Below, one piece after another: positions 33,347 through 45,022 of a stretch of 64,000 nucleotides of DNA. The position numbers and the translations under genes are program-made. The stretch is from Zygnema cylindricum (Eukaryota; Streptophyta; Zygnematophyceae; Zygnematales; Zygnemataceae), in assembly GCA_037447655.1 (NCBI GenBank), contig JBBHKE010003209.1:62001-126000 (forward strand), read 5' to 3'. The stretch's first letter is position 1. Every line of letters begins with the position of its first letter. Below the pieces are notes generated by a model. The model saw nothing but the letters and a program-made list of their open reading frames with translations, was not told where the DNA came from and did not search any database.

Positions 33347-36314
33347 TGGAGCAAAGGTCTCCTCATAGTCAATCCCCTCCTTTGGGTGAACCCCTTCGCT
33401 ACCAATCGAGCCTTATATCTCTCAATGGTATAATCTGGGTTCAGTTTTCGTTTAAATACCAATTTACACCCAATAAGTTTTTCTGTCTAGGGGACAATCA
33501 GCTAGTTCCCAAGTATTTGCTTCCATGATAGAGGCCATCTCATCATTTATGGCTCTAATCCATCTTTCTTTCTCTAGACTATTCATTGCCTCCGAGTAAG
33601 ACTGAGGCTCATCTGGGTGAGATAGCTTATTTACCTTATGACCGACCTGTTTTTCCTGTATCGTTTTGCTACTCCTTCTTCCTCCCTCAAACTCCGAAGC
33701 TGGAATGGATGGAAGTCTTGGATTTCTCCTCAGTGTCTCATCGGCTCCCTTGTCTATGGAAGTCGGTTCTGGTCCCACTTCTTCTATCTCCTCGAAGTCC
33801 ATAGGAGTATGTGAAGTTTCCGGTGAACCTCCTCTATCTTGGATCTCCCTTGAGTCTACAATCACGGTTTCACTCATGTTCCTTTTGGGAACGACCGAGT
33901 TCTCCTCAGTTTCGGACTCAAATTTGATTTTTATCTTCTTTGTATATTTGAAGGGGTCAAATGACTTCCCTTCATCCATGACAACTAGGTGTTTGACTTG
34001 AATGATATCTTTCTTTGCTAAGTCATAGACTGTATACCCCTTAACATCCTCATCATATCCCTCAAAGTATCCTGGTTTTCCCTTAGCATCTAGTTTCCGG
34101 TTTTTCTTATCCGTGTCAAGACTATAAACTTGGCTACCGAACACTTTAAGGTGTGAGATATCTGGTTTCCTTCCCACCCATCTCTCATAAGGTGTCACTC
34201 CCTTTACAACTGAGGTACGGACTTCATTCTTAATGTTGTTGGCACAGTTCATTGCCTTTGCCCAAAATCTCTTTCCTATTTTCTTGTCGACCAATATACT
34301 GCATGTTCTATCTCCAAGTGTTCAATTCAACCTCTCAACTACCACATTTTGTTCCGGGTTATATGGTACAGCTTTTTGGTGCTGCACTCCCTCATCTCTC
34401 AGATAATCCTCAAACTGGTTAGAGGTATATTCCCCCCCATTATCACTTCTTATTCTCTTAATGGGGGTTTCATGCAACTTCCACTCCAGGCTTTATATTC
34501 TTTGAAGTAAGTTGATGTTTCAGACTTTGTTTTTAGGAAATACACTCTAGAGTATCTAGACCAGTCACCGGTTATTGTCAACATAAACCTCTTTCCTCCA
34601 ACCGAAAGTACATTTGCAGGTCCCCAAATATCTGTGTGGACCAAATCTAGTACTTTCTCACCTCTATATGTGGCGGCTTTGGGATAGGGTAGTATGTGCG
34701 CCTTACTTTGAGTAGAACCACTACAATCATCCATCATTTCATTATCCCAAGTTGAATGTCTTCTACTGCCCCAAGCTTTTTCATTTCCCTCAACCTATCA
34801 AAATGCACATGTCCCAATCGTTTATGCCAAATCATCAACTTAGGAACAACAACACAGTAAGCATTCACTTTTTCATTACTCCGGTGAAGCGTAAACATTC
34901 CTTGGCTAGCCTTATTCCGTGAAGTAAACTTCATCCCCATACTTAGCTGTAAAGACTCCCTTTCTAGTGAAAGTATCTAACAGACGTAGAGACAAGATTT
35001 TTACTCAATTGAGGAATGTAGAGTACATCTAAGAATTTGAGTATAGAAGTCTTACCCTCCACTAAGACTTTCAGATATAATTACCCCACTAGATATGTAG
35101 TAACCACTTTTCCATCCCCATACTCTATCTCTACAGTAGGGATCTTTCTTAGCTTAGTGAAGAGTTCCCTATTACGACACATATCCATGGATGCACCTGA
35201 GTCGATGATCCATCCTTTTTGTGGAGCTTCCCGAATTGCTCTAAGGGCACACTTTTGTCTCCAAGGGATCTCCTTCTCCTCCAGACTCTCGTCAAGAAGA
35301 AGCTCCCCATCCTCCTCAAAAGATTCGTCCTCGGTTTCTCCTGTCACTATTGTAACCACAAGTGCATTTTTCTTCCCTCCGAAAGAACCCCCTCAACGGT
35401 TCTCTTGGAGCCTCAGCTTTAATAGCTTGACAAAATCCGCGATAAAGTGTCCCGGCTTCTTGCAAAAATGACAAAGGCCCTTTCGAGGCCTTGGTCCTGC
35501 CGGCTGATCTCTTCCCCCTTTGTACAATTTCTTCGGGTCCTTCCCCCATCGATCTTCTTGAGCAGCTAGAGCTTGAATGATTTTTCCTCCTCTCCTAATC
35601 TCCATTCGGTTTTCCTGCACAAGTATCATCAGGACCACTGTATTCCACTTCTATGAACTATTAGTCATTTCTTGTACTCGGTACACTATGTTCTCGTACT
35701 AATCTGGTAACTTCATAATGAGAGTGTTAACTTTCATCTTCATTGTACCTGTCCACCGGACACTTTCCATCTCCATATAGAAACAAGAAAGATCATTACA
35801 ATAATCTAACATCTTTCCTCCTTTGTAAGTGTAACTCACTAGATTTTGCTCAGCCAACTGGAGCTCCTGAATAGTAACACCTCTATAGATCTCCACCAAA
35901 CTCACCCACAACTCCTTGGCCTTGTAAATGTGAAGAAGAGGAGTGGCCAAAGCTTGCGCGAGGTGCCTTAGAATGAAGTTTTTGGCAGCCATGTTCACGT
36001 CTTCCCACATTTGAGTATCGTTCTCCACGGTCTTCACGGCCGCCGCTCTTGGTGCTGTGGCAATAGGAGTGAGGGGTTTCTCCTTCCCTTTCTCCTTTTC
36101 TAACACACTGTTATCCCCATTACCTGCCTGCTCCGCGGAAGTAGTCGATGCTGCTCAAAACCTTACTCCAAATCCTGGTGGAGTTCCCAAAGGTGGACGT
36201 TTCACTTGTTTACTGACTATACCCCAATATCGTTTTTTGCACAAAGCTCCTATCATCATGACTTCCTAATAGATGAACCCAGATCCATTGAAGGTGGGAA
36301 CCCTAGAGGGTGGG
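33347..36314 (-). pseudogene. Copia D Gag-Pol, truncated and broken
   Basis: Minus-strand pieces: Gag with MGPPSRVPTFNG start (~36312), middle Gag (36106-35699), zinc knuckle CHFCKKPGHF (~35480), protease WIIDSGASMDMC (~35190), integrase zinc region and VHTDIWGP (~34640), SDNGGEY (~34440), then RT to GFTQ ... DYEETFAP (~33350). Multiple stops and frameshifts. RT stops before the catalytic YVDD. The upstream LTR-encoded ATG is closed by a TAG right at the LTR end, leaving only the ATG inside the PBS. Confidence 0.9.
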
Positions 36315-36323
36315 CCCATAACC
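36309..36323 (-). other. Copia D primer-binding site
   Basis: GGTTATGGGCCCACC on the minus strand, identical to elements A and B and complementary to the initiator tRNA-Met anticodon arm. Confidence 0.85.
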
Positions 36324-37342
36324 TACAATTCTTTATCCTCCATTGGACAACAGAATACAGGAAACCTCTAGATAGTGTTTAACTAACCCGATTCAAGCCA
36401 CAATCACTGGTGCCCAAGATGGCAAACTGACAATTTGACTGCACCCCTTTGCAGCGTGAATTCCCATGAGTCCGTAGCAAAAATAATCACTGAAAACGGC
36501 CAACGAACCGATAAGTTATGAGTTCGCAAAGATGCCAATTTATACAAAGCTCCCAAGGAAGAGGTGACTGTCTAAAGATATTATAAGTCCTACATCTCTC
36601 TCACAAACCCTATTTACTAAAGTACGCTCCAATCAGAATACTGCAAAGTACCAAAAAGTACTGTAGCCGATGTACTTTATGTACGGCCTTTGTACGATAA
36701 GGCCATGGAGTAGACGCCTATCGCCGTTTGAATCGTCCTTATGTCGTCCATGATCCCTGCTGCTCAATACAATCCTGCCATGTATCGCTAGGTCACTCCA
36801 TGTCACGCCACGTCCGAAAACCGCCAAAGTGACCATTCTGGGACCTCGGCGACAATTAGCGCCGTCGGATGAAGACCAGTGTTTAATGTAGGCCGTTGAA
36901 AACAGATGTCCGACTCATTTATTTTGTTAATTGGATGTGATGTTTGTACTGAATCTGCGATGTCTTTATGTTTCCTTTTCACAGTTATGTTAATCAAATT
37001 AATGTTCTCTTTCATGTTTAAATAAATATCATACCTCATGTAATGTAAGGAACTTCACTGACAGACCGGTTAGAGCTCACGGCTACGCAATGCTCTGCTC
37101 GTCAGAGGTTCGAGTCTTGCCGGACTCAACCTTTTGTTGAGAGTGACTTAGGTCACTCTTAAGTCCTGCCTATGGATCTGAGGCAGCCATGGCTCCACCA
37201 GCCTCTCTATCCTTCAATGGCTACAACAAGTATGGGGGGGAGAGTGAAGAGGTGGAGGCAGGCTACATGCGCTTTTGCTTTTCCTGTTTTAACCAATAAA
37301 TTCAGATCTAGAAAATACCATATACATCTAACTATTTCAGCA
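36324..37342 (-). mobile_element. Copia D 5' LTR (1019 bp)
   Basis: Minus strand TGCTGAAATAGTTAG ... AAGAATTGTA. It diverges clearly from the D 3' LTR, so D is older than A or B. Confidence 0.9.
37062..37128 (+). ncRNA. tRNA-like sequence, antisense in copia D 5' LTR
   Basis: Plus strand GACCGGTTAGAGC, B box GGTTCGAGTCT (37107-37117), then T4 at 37132-37135. Confidence 0.65.
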
Positions 37343-38498
37343 CAGGTTTTCCCAATGGGGGGGGGCGGCGGTTCAGATGGTGATAGCTTAGCGGAAGTTG
37401 TCAGCGGTAGTGTCCTAGCTAGAGGGGTAAGGGGAGATCCACCGGTAGGGTTGGAATTTGACATCAACCTCCGAGGTAGACCGCCGGAAGCTTGGGTTGT
37501 CGTAGAGTTAGGGAAAATGGATTGGATGTGGGGGAGCAGTTAGACCGTCAGCAGAAGGCTCGGCTTTCCGAAATGTTGGCCGAAAACAAGCAGGTTCTCA
37601 TGGTCAGAAACAGATGTCAGTATCTACAAAGGGACCCCTTTCCGAATCGATTTGATCGACGAGACGGCTACTGTTTGGCAGAAGCAGTATCCTCTCAGCT
37701 TCAAGGAAAAGGAATTCATCACGGCTAAAGTCCAAACTTTGGTGGAAGCCGGATTGGTTCAGGAAAGTACAGGACTTCATGGGTTCGCCTCCGCGATAGT
37801 CCTCCCTCCCAAAAAGGACTCGGTCCGAGAAAACTGTAGATTTCCGGATGTGTGGAGATTATCGCATGCTGAACACTGCCACCATTTCTGACCGGTATCC
37901 GATGCCGACCCCGAAAGACGTATTTGACTCCGTTGTTGGTGCCACTATCTACTCCAATCTGGACATAAAAAATGGTTTCCACCAGATTGCTATGGAACCA
38001 AAGCAAGGGGATAGAACGACCTTTTGGGCAGGTTCCCGGCTTTATGAATGGATTAACATGCGATTCGGGCTTAAAAATGCGCCGGCCAAATTCCAACGGG
38101 CCATGGACAAAGCACCCCGAGGAATTGATTGTGTCTGGTGCTATATTGATGATGTGATCATCTTCTCAAAGACCTTTGAAGAACCCTTGGACCATATCCA
38201 AATCGTCCTCCGGGCCCTTCAAGCTGCGGGCTTGAAATGTCACCCGAGCAAAGGTATTTTTGGTGTACTGGAAATCATTTACCTCAGACATGAGGTGACT
38301 CCCGGGACTGTGGGTCCCCACATGGTCAAGGTAGCAGCCTTTGACGCTCTTCCCCCACCGCAGGACATCTCAACCCTTCGTACCTTTCTGGGTCTAGCCA
38401 ACTACTATCGGCGGTTTATCCCCAAGTTTAGTAGTCATGCTCAACTTCTCAACCACCTATTGCTGAAGGACCAAGGATGGCAGTTGGGCGAAGAATAA
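37343..38498 (+). pseudogene. Gypsy G1 reverse transcriptase
   Basis: Ty3/gypsy RT: EKEFITAKVQTLVEAGLVQ, DYRMLNTATISDRYPMPTP, DIKNGFHQIAM, the catalytic YIDD box (CYIDDVIIFS, ~38140-38170) and the thumb FLGLANYYRRFIPKF. The frame shifts near 37850, and stops occur upstream near 37542. The 37343-37540 part joins the methyltransferase end to RT across the copia D insertion. Confidence 0.9.
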
Positions 38499-39001
38499 CA
38501 GATCGCCTTCCAGTTTTTGAAGGATGCTCTATAGCAGCAACCCGTGCTCTGGATGCTTGATCATCAGAGGCCTTTCCTCTTTTATAATGATTGGAGCAGG
38601 TTTGGAATGGGAGCGGTTTTGGCTCAAGTCGATGCTGCCAGAGTTGAATATGTGGTAACCTACGCTAGCCGGAACAACAACAGATCTAAGGGAATTATAG
38701 CAGTTACCACGAAGAGCTACTCACAACGGTTTGGGCAATCCAGCATTTCCGACCTTATTTGTACGGGGTCCATTTCACCCTGATCACAGATCACCATCCC
38801 GTGAAATGGATCATGGAAAATAGTAAGTTAACCGGCAAACCCGCTAGATGGGTTCTTATCCAGCAAGAATATGATTTCGACATTGTTCATAGAGCAAGGG
38901 AAGTCCAAGGGAATGCCGATGGACTTAGCCGGAATCCAGATCCCTCCACCATGGATTCTACTGGGGCTCGGCATGATGAGGACCCTGAAATCAGCCTGTG
39001 A
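38499..39001 (+). pseudogene. Gypsy G1 RNase H
   Basis: Follows RT: PFLFYNDWSRFGMGAVLAQ gives the first acidic site, FTLITDHHPVKWI the TDH motif, and NADGLSR the C-terminal Asp. A frameshift lies near 38760, with stops at 38496 and 38532. Confidence 0.88.
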
Positions 39002-39195
39002 CTCATCCGGGCATCCTCCGCTTTCATCTGGCTTCCCCAATCTGGGGGGGAACTGTCAACTTTTTCGGTTGACGTGGAGGGGCAGGCCTCCATAGGGATC
39101 GGACGCAAGGATATCTAGATCAACCCAGATTCTCTCTAATCTACCCAGCAGGGGTCGCCTCTTCCCCACTTGATTGGAATCTTATTATCCTGAGT

Positions 39196-40100
39196 GTAGA
39201 CCCGGATGGCTGCGTATGATTGGGACAAAGGCGTTCTCCTCCGAAAACGGTCAGACGGCACGAGGAGAGTGGTTCCACCCCCCTCGAACCGAGAAACTGT
39301 GATTTCCAATCTCATCAGTGTGGACATTTCGAGCAAAAGCGGACCACTTCTCTTGTGGCGGGCTCTTATTAATGGCACGGATTGCGGACCCAAGTAAACA
39401 AAATTGTCGCTCCTTCTGCGATCGAGTAAAGAAAGCCTTTGACAAGAAAGGCGGAACTGAACTCCATTCGCTTCCAATCCGGGGGGTGTTTTATCGGTGG
39501 TCTTTATATCTTTTGGGACTTCTTCCGACCAGCCGGCGAGGAACCGCTTGTGCTGGTCATGAAATAACATTTTTCCAAGTGGATCGAATTGGTGGTTTTG
39601 CCCCTCAAGGAGTCGAAGGCCATTGCAGATGTTTTTTTGCAAAGGGTTTTAGCACAATTTGGAGCGCTCGCGGAAGTTCTAACGAACCAAGGCTCCGAAG
39701 CCGAAGAATTTTCTAACCTCTTGGAAAAATGCCTAGTCGACCAACCGCTGACTACTCGTGACCACCCGCAAGCCGACGGTTTCGCAGAAAGATGCGTACG
39801 GACAGTGAAGCGGTCACTACGGAAAAATGCTGTTGAAGAAGATTTGGGGGAGTGGGACAGAAGGGTGCCTTGGATTGCTATGGGCTACAGATTCAGTAGC
39901 CAGGCTTCTCTCCACTCATGCAACCCTTATTTTATTCCATTTAGACGACATCCCATCTTGCACGGGACTGCATCAGCCTAAGCTGTGGTCCTCCCGGAGA
40001 TGGATGACTAAGGGACAGTCGAAAAACTAATCGCCAACAGAGCCAAGATATTTCACCGAGAGATGCCACTCGCCATGGGAAATTTGCAGGCAGCTCAGCT
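39196..40100 (+). pseudogene. Gypsy G1 integrase, catalytic residues lost
   Basis: Zinc-binding region in two frames (39270-39430). The core follows: YRWSLYLLG (~39495) has Tyr where the first catalytic Asp belongs. TNQGSEAEEF (~39690) has Asn for the second Asp. The Glu survives in GFAERCVRTVKRSL (~39780-39820). The terminal SH3-like part is at 40155-40330. Frameshifted in several places, so inactive. Confidence 0.85.
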
Positions 40101-40552
40101 TGTGGTATTCTCACCGCCCGCTCCGCCTGAGCGGGAATTATGTGTCTCGACAACGACGTTTTATGCCGGGAGACTTTGTATATCGGATGCAACAGAAGAA
40201 GGACAGGCTGTATATTTTTGTAGGGAGAGTAATTTTGAAAGTGGTCAAAGTTTCCAACAAGGGGGTTCTTACATTGGAGGGAAAGGATGGTCGAAGAATT
40301 AAAGACAATCAGATCTATGTGGCCCCTTGCCATCTTCGGGGATTGGAAGACGAGTCCACTTTCCACTTAACTTACTTTGCCAATCCTCCTTCCTGCTCAT
40401 CAACGTGCAATCATTCCTCTCAGCTGCACGAGATATTGGTCTGCAATCAATGTGGTCAGTGTTTCCATTTAGCCTGTGTCCCATCCTCTTGGGAGCCACA
40501 CCCTCTACCCTCCAACACCTGGTTTTGTGGGAACTGCGAATGGGGCGGGTGA
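40100..40552 (+). pseudogene. Gypsy G1 integrase C-terminus with PHD finger
   Basis: One open frame of 150 codons: FMPGDFVYRMQQKKDR and VVKVSNKGVLTLEGKDGR (integrase C-terminal beta domain), then a zinc module at 40394-40536. The Cys/His spacing is C-x3-C, x11, C-x2-C, x4, H-x2-C, x15, C-x2-C, with Trp (NTWFCGNC) two residues before the seventh Cys. This is the C4HC3 pattern of a PHD finger, with x3 instead of x2 in the first pair. Many PHD fingers bind the histone H3 tail. It occupies the place where chromoviruses have a chromodomain, so a targeting role is likely by analogy. The stop at 40550 ends the polyprotein. Confidence 0.75.
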
Positions 40553-40593
40553 TTTTATGTCTTAGTCACGGTTGAGTTAGAAGGGGGGGATAT

Positions 40594-42121
40594 TTGGATA
40601 TCAGCCGAGTACCGAGACCCAAATCCCTTTCCCTGTCCCGGGGGGGGGGGGGGGGGCGGGGGGGGGGAGAAAGTGAGGGGGAGGGGGTAACCTTCGCCTT
40701 CCCCTGTACTCCTCCCTATTCCGTGTCGGAGCTTCTCTCCTATTTTGCATGCATATCTATGGGAGGGATGTGTACTCCTCCCTATTCCCTGTCGGAGCTT
40801 CTCTCCTATTTTGCATGCAAATCTATGGGAGGGATTTGGGCAGTAGTGGGCATGATAATCATTCTGGGAAGCATTCACATTTTAAGGTTACTTGCAAAAC
40901 TCCAATGTCGATTATCCCGAGCTGTGGGACCTCCTTTAATGTTCCTAAGGCACGTTCGGCACCTGTCAAGCTCGTGTGCTTTTCAGGCACACCTGTATAT
41001 AACCAAGGATTTCCGGGCCCTTTTTACCCTGTACGGTCTTCAGGGTACGGAAGAAAGAGTGCACCCAGCCAGACGAGATACATTTATTTCCTAAACTGAG
41101 CGTAACACACTTTATTTCACGCCTAACGGAGGTCGGAGGACAAAGTTCTACCGTCTCAAAGATAGCAATTCCGTAACATGGGACCAGTTTCCACCAGTCC
41201 CCGTGGGGGGTACATTGTGGATAGCCACGTAATTTCCCGGATTTGCATCTAGATTATACTGTAAGCTGTCCGTAGGAATTTAGTTCAGGCTCAGCTGACC
41301 TTCGGTCCATTAATTAGGTCAGGTCAAAGTCTGGCAAGTTAGTGTCATTTTCAGGACTTTGTATTATAATAATGGACCAAATAATTATTTCCGGCCGCGT
41401 ATCTAGCTGCAGTCCGGAGCAGAACTTTTTGCCCCAAGTGTTGTACGGATTGTTTTGTTTTATGTCAGTTCCATTACACTTGCTTGTCGCTTATTGGTTA
41501 ATAGCGTAGCTTTGACTTTTGGACTTGCAATTTGAAAAGCTTTCATGTATAAGGCACTTGGGGTCGAAGGAGACATGTTGCTTTTTAGTACCGTCTCCTG
41601 TTAAAACTCTCAGAAATTCAAAAAAACCTTTTTTTGGAGAATCTTTATTTTGTTTGACTCTATTGCCATCTTGGTTTTGGATCTGTCTTTTGTGGGAATC
41701 ACAGTCTGGGTGGGTGGTTGGCACTATTTGCTTTTTGGGTGATTTTCGGACTTTTGCTATTTGAAGTTGAGAAGAGTCTTGTCGGTTCAGAGCTAAGGAC
41801 ATCGGAGGTTGAAGTAGCACCATACCTATTTACAATACTATCGAGACCTTTCTCCCGTTGTCGTCGTTTATTGCTGGGGTAGGTTAAGCTTGCTTCGCTA
41901 TATTTCACATTCTCTTTCTTTTATTCTCTTTTCTTGTTAAATTTGGAAAGCCAATCCTATGACATATATATATTTCTACATGGTAGTGCATTCGTGTCTT
42001 CATCTGGAGTTCTCTTTGCTTTGGAGTGACCCTCCCGGAGTAAACTGAAACCCCCTGGATCAGGACAGTGGGTTTTGAGGGAACAAGTGCGATCGACTTC
42101 TCGTAGAGAAAGCACTGAAAT
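40594..42121 (+). mobile_element. Gypsy G1 3' LTR (~1.53 kb)
   Basis: Preceded by polypurine GAAGGGGGGGA. Starts TTGGATATCAGCC and ends AGCACTGAAAT, where G2's LTR begins without spacer. Contains a long G-run (40638-40670) and a 66-bp tandem duplication (40705-40770, 40771-40836) that other copies lack. Confidence 0.8.
40705..40836 (+). repeat. 66-bp tandem duplication in gypsy LTR
   Basis: Two near-identical units beginning TGTACTCCTCCCTATTCC and ending GGGAGGGAT. The same segment is single in the LTRs starting at 42122, 58342 and 60026. Confidence 0.9.
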
Positions 42122-42413
42122 TGGGATATCAACCGGGTACCGAGACCCAAATCCCTTTTCTTGTCCCGGGGGGGGGGGAAGTGAGGGGGAGGGGATAACC
42201 TTCGCCTTCCCCTGTACTCCTCTCTATTCCCTGTCCGAGCTTCTCTCCTATTTTGCATGCATATCTATGGGAGGGATGTGGGTAGTAGTGGGCATGATCA
42301 TCATTCTGGGAAGCATTTACAATTGAAGGTTACTTGCAGTTGTCCGATGCCGATTATCTAGGGCTGTGGGCCCTCCTCTAATGTTCCTCAGGCATGCTCG
42401 ATATGTGTCAAAT

Positions 42414-42810
42414 TGTTAGCCATGTTGTACAATGGTCGTACAGAAAGTACACCGGCACCTGTACCTTTTTGTACGACACAATATTATGATTGGCGCCGTA
42501 CTTCAGTATATAGAGGTTTAGAGAGAGATAGGACTTAGAAAAATTTTGGTAGACAGGACCCTCACTCTGAGATAGCTTTTGTACAAAATGTCAACTTTGA
42601 CCCTCCATAACTTACTGCTCAGAGGAGCAAATTCAGAGATTCTTTTTGCTATCGACTCAGTGGAATCTCGCCTTCATAGGGATGGAGGTGGTTAGAGGTT
42701 TTGCTTGCCAGGGTGGCAATTATTTGTTCTGAAACACAAAGGGGTCAGGGTTATCCTAGAGGCTTCGTGTGAGTTGCTTACTTTGAGGGCCAATGGAGGT
42801 CTGAGAGTTA
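42414..42810 (+). mobile_element. Truncated A-type copia LTR
   Basis: Matches the last ~400 bp of the copia A LTR, from the GTAC hairpin to GGAGGTCTGAGAGTT. Its 5' part, including the tRNA-like segment, is gone. Confidence 0.85.
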
Positions 42811-44147
42811 AAAACAACAAAACAACGATAAATAGGACAAAACACGAAGGTTCAAATTGTATATTCACGTAACTTAATTTTGTTGTTGGATGTACGGATA
42901 CAATTTTAGATATTGCATTTGGAATCTTTGACATGCTCGTCGTCAAAGCATGAACCTACGTGCATCCAATCGAAAGAAGGCACGTACGCGATAGATTTCT
43001 TGCTGACAAGACCTGATGGAGAAGTGAACGAAATATTACTACCAGTAAACGAATTGTACGATTACTGTCGGCGCATGATGGAGAAGAGGCCTAAGGGTAC
43101 GTCCCCGTGTAAGCGATACTTTGAAATAGTATTTTGGACTATAGTGAAGTGTTTCGTACTACTTTGAAAAGCGTCCCAATGTGCGAAAATGAAATCTAAA
43201 CTTTGAAATGTGATGGTTGTAGACATAGGTACAACTTTTTGACAGTTGAAGACGACAACCAAACTTCCGACAATTGGTGACGCCAACAAAATCAGCGACG
43301 GTTGTAGACGTTTCGGTTTTTGTAATTTTGTGACATGGTAGATGTTGAGGGTTATGTGACATTGTGACGCAATGCTCACTAATGACAACGTCGACGTCAC
43401 AAAATTCGAGAACTTTCTGCCATTGCTATCCGATTTCGTTTTTCCGACTTTTCTCACTTGATTTGCCATAAAAATATACATAAAGGTAGTCAAAAAAATT
43501 ATTTTTTATATATCTTTCATTTAATACCAGTTTTGTCGTGCCTCATTCTAAAAAGTGAGGGATAAAAGCGATAGTGTGAGAGGGAGAGAGGAGAGGCGAC
43601 GATGGCGCAAAATTTTGCAAAAGACCTATGAACGAAAGTGGAGGTCCGAGACCCTTGCAGATTTTTTTCCGTACATGCTCGTCTTTCCGTACATGCACGT
43701 GACGGACAGGGAGAAAAAGAGTGAGTGCTCTCCTTGTACTAAAATTTTCCCACTTGTGTGGCACGTGCTTGGACCATTTTTCATTCGTTGTTTGGGTGGT
43801 ACTTTCCCTAAAATCCAATCGCGAGGTAGTTTGTGATGAAGTGTTTTGACGGGCTGGATTCTCTNNNNNNNNNNCCTGCCATGACTTTTTCGTTGGACAG
43901 AGGAAGCTGGGGTTCACGGAATATGTAGTTTCAAACAGTTTAACGTCCAGGTTTTCAGTTTCGATGCGATAATTGGTTATTCGCCGTTCGTTCACATTAC
44001 CTTGACTGTATTCTGTTTTGTTAGGCATGATGTGAACCCCGTTTTTCAAGACGAGGTCTGACGCCGATCTATGCGCCGGCTTTTATTAATAAACCAGGTA
44101 ACAATATTATGTTTCAGGACTTTTACTGTGATTGAACGGTCTGAAAT
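42811..44147. other. Unidentified insert in gypsy LTR, with assembly gap
   Basis: About 1.3 kb of non-LTR sequence. An 84-codon ORF at 42913-43167 (plus) starts MHLESLTCSSSKHEP and contains a DFLLTRPDGEVNEI stretch; I do not recognise it. A run of 10 Ns lies at 43865-43874. No terminal repeats were found. Confidence 0.4.
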
Positions 44148-45022
44148 GTCCGTAGGAGTTTAGTTCAAGCTCAGTTGACCTTCGGTCCATTAATTAGGTC
44201 AGGTCAAAGTCTGGCAAGTTAGTGTCATTTTCAGGACTTTGTATTATAACAATGGACCAAATAATTATTTTCGGCCGCGTATCTAGCCGCAGTCTGGAGC
44301 AGAACTTTTTGCCCCAAGTGTAGTACGGATTGTTTTGTCTTATGTCAGTTCCATTACACTTGCTTGCCGCTTATTGGTTAATAGCGTAGCTTTGACTTTT
44401 GGACCTGCAATTTGACAAACTTTGATGTATAAGGCACTTGGGGTCGAAGGAGACAGGTTGCTTTTTCAGTACCGTCCCCTGTGAAAACTCTCAGAAATTC
44501 CAGCAAACCTTCTTTTGGAGAATCTTTATTTTGTTTGAATTTATTGCCATCTTGGTTTTGGATCTGTCTTTTGTGGGAATCACAGTCCAGATGGGTGGTT
44601 GGCACTATCTCATTTTTCGGTGATTTTTGGACTTCTTGCTGTTTGAAATCGAGAAGAGTCTTGTCGGTGCCGAGCTGCGGACACCGGAGGTTAAAGGAGC
44701 ACTATACCAATTTACGATACTATCGGGACCTTTCTCCCGATGTCATCGTTTATTGTTGGGGTAGGAAAAGCTTGCATCCCTATATTTCACATTCTCTTTC
44801 TTTTATTCTCTTTTCTGAGACAAGGTGATATTGTTAAATTTGGAAAGCCAATCCTATTACATATATATATTTCTACTTGGTAGTGCATTTGTGTCTTCAT
44901 CTAGAGTTCTCTTTGCTTTAGAGTGACCCTCCCGGAGTAAACTGAAACCCCTTGGATCAAGACACTGGGTTTTGAGGGAACAAGTGTGATCGACTTCTCG
45001 TAGAGAAAATACAGTACTGAAA

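Larger units (their letters stand above)
32320..37342 (-). mobile_element. Ty1/copia element D, internally deleted
   Basis: LTRs at 36324-37342 (5') and 32320-33346 (3'), with a perfect 5-bp target duplication CAGGT (32315-32319, 37343-37347). The internal region runs from the PBS to RT, then joins the 3' LTR start directly. Most of RT, all RNase H and the polypurine tract are missing. It is inserted into gypsy G1 between methyltransferase and RT. Confidence 0.95.
29079..42121 (+). mobile_element. Ty3/gypsy element G1 with methyltransferase and PHD finger
   Basis: Domain order: Gag (two zinc knuckles), protease, C5 cytosine methyltransferase, RT, RNase H, integrase, PHD finger, 3' LTR. The 5' LTR and Gag N-terminus are cut off by copia C. 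Copia D (32320-37342, target duplication CAGGT) sits between methyltransferase and RT. The element has many stops and frameshifts and is a fossil. Without copia D about 8 kb remains. Its 3' LTR abuts the 5' LTR of G2. Confidence 0.9.
42122..45022 (+). mobile_element. Gypsy G2 5' LTR, interrupted
   Basis: LTR start TTGGGATATCAACC at the junction with the G1 LTR. About 290 bp of LTR, then a break at about 42412. The LTR resumes at 44148 (TGTCCGTAGGAGTTTAG) and ends about 45022 (AGTACTGAAA). Part of the LTR middle is missing at the break. Confidence 0.8.

Noticed and set aside
29079-42121. Retrovirus-like envelope gene
   Set aside because: After the integrase C-terminus there is only the PHD module, then PPT and LTR; no signal peptide or transmembrane ORF.
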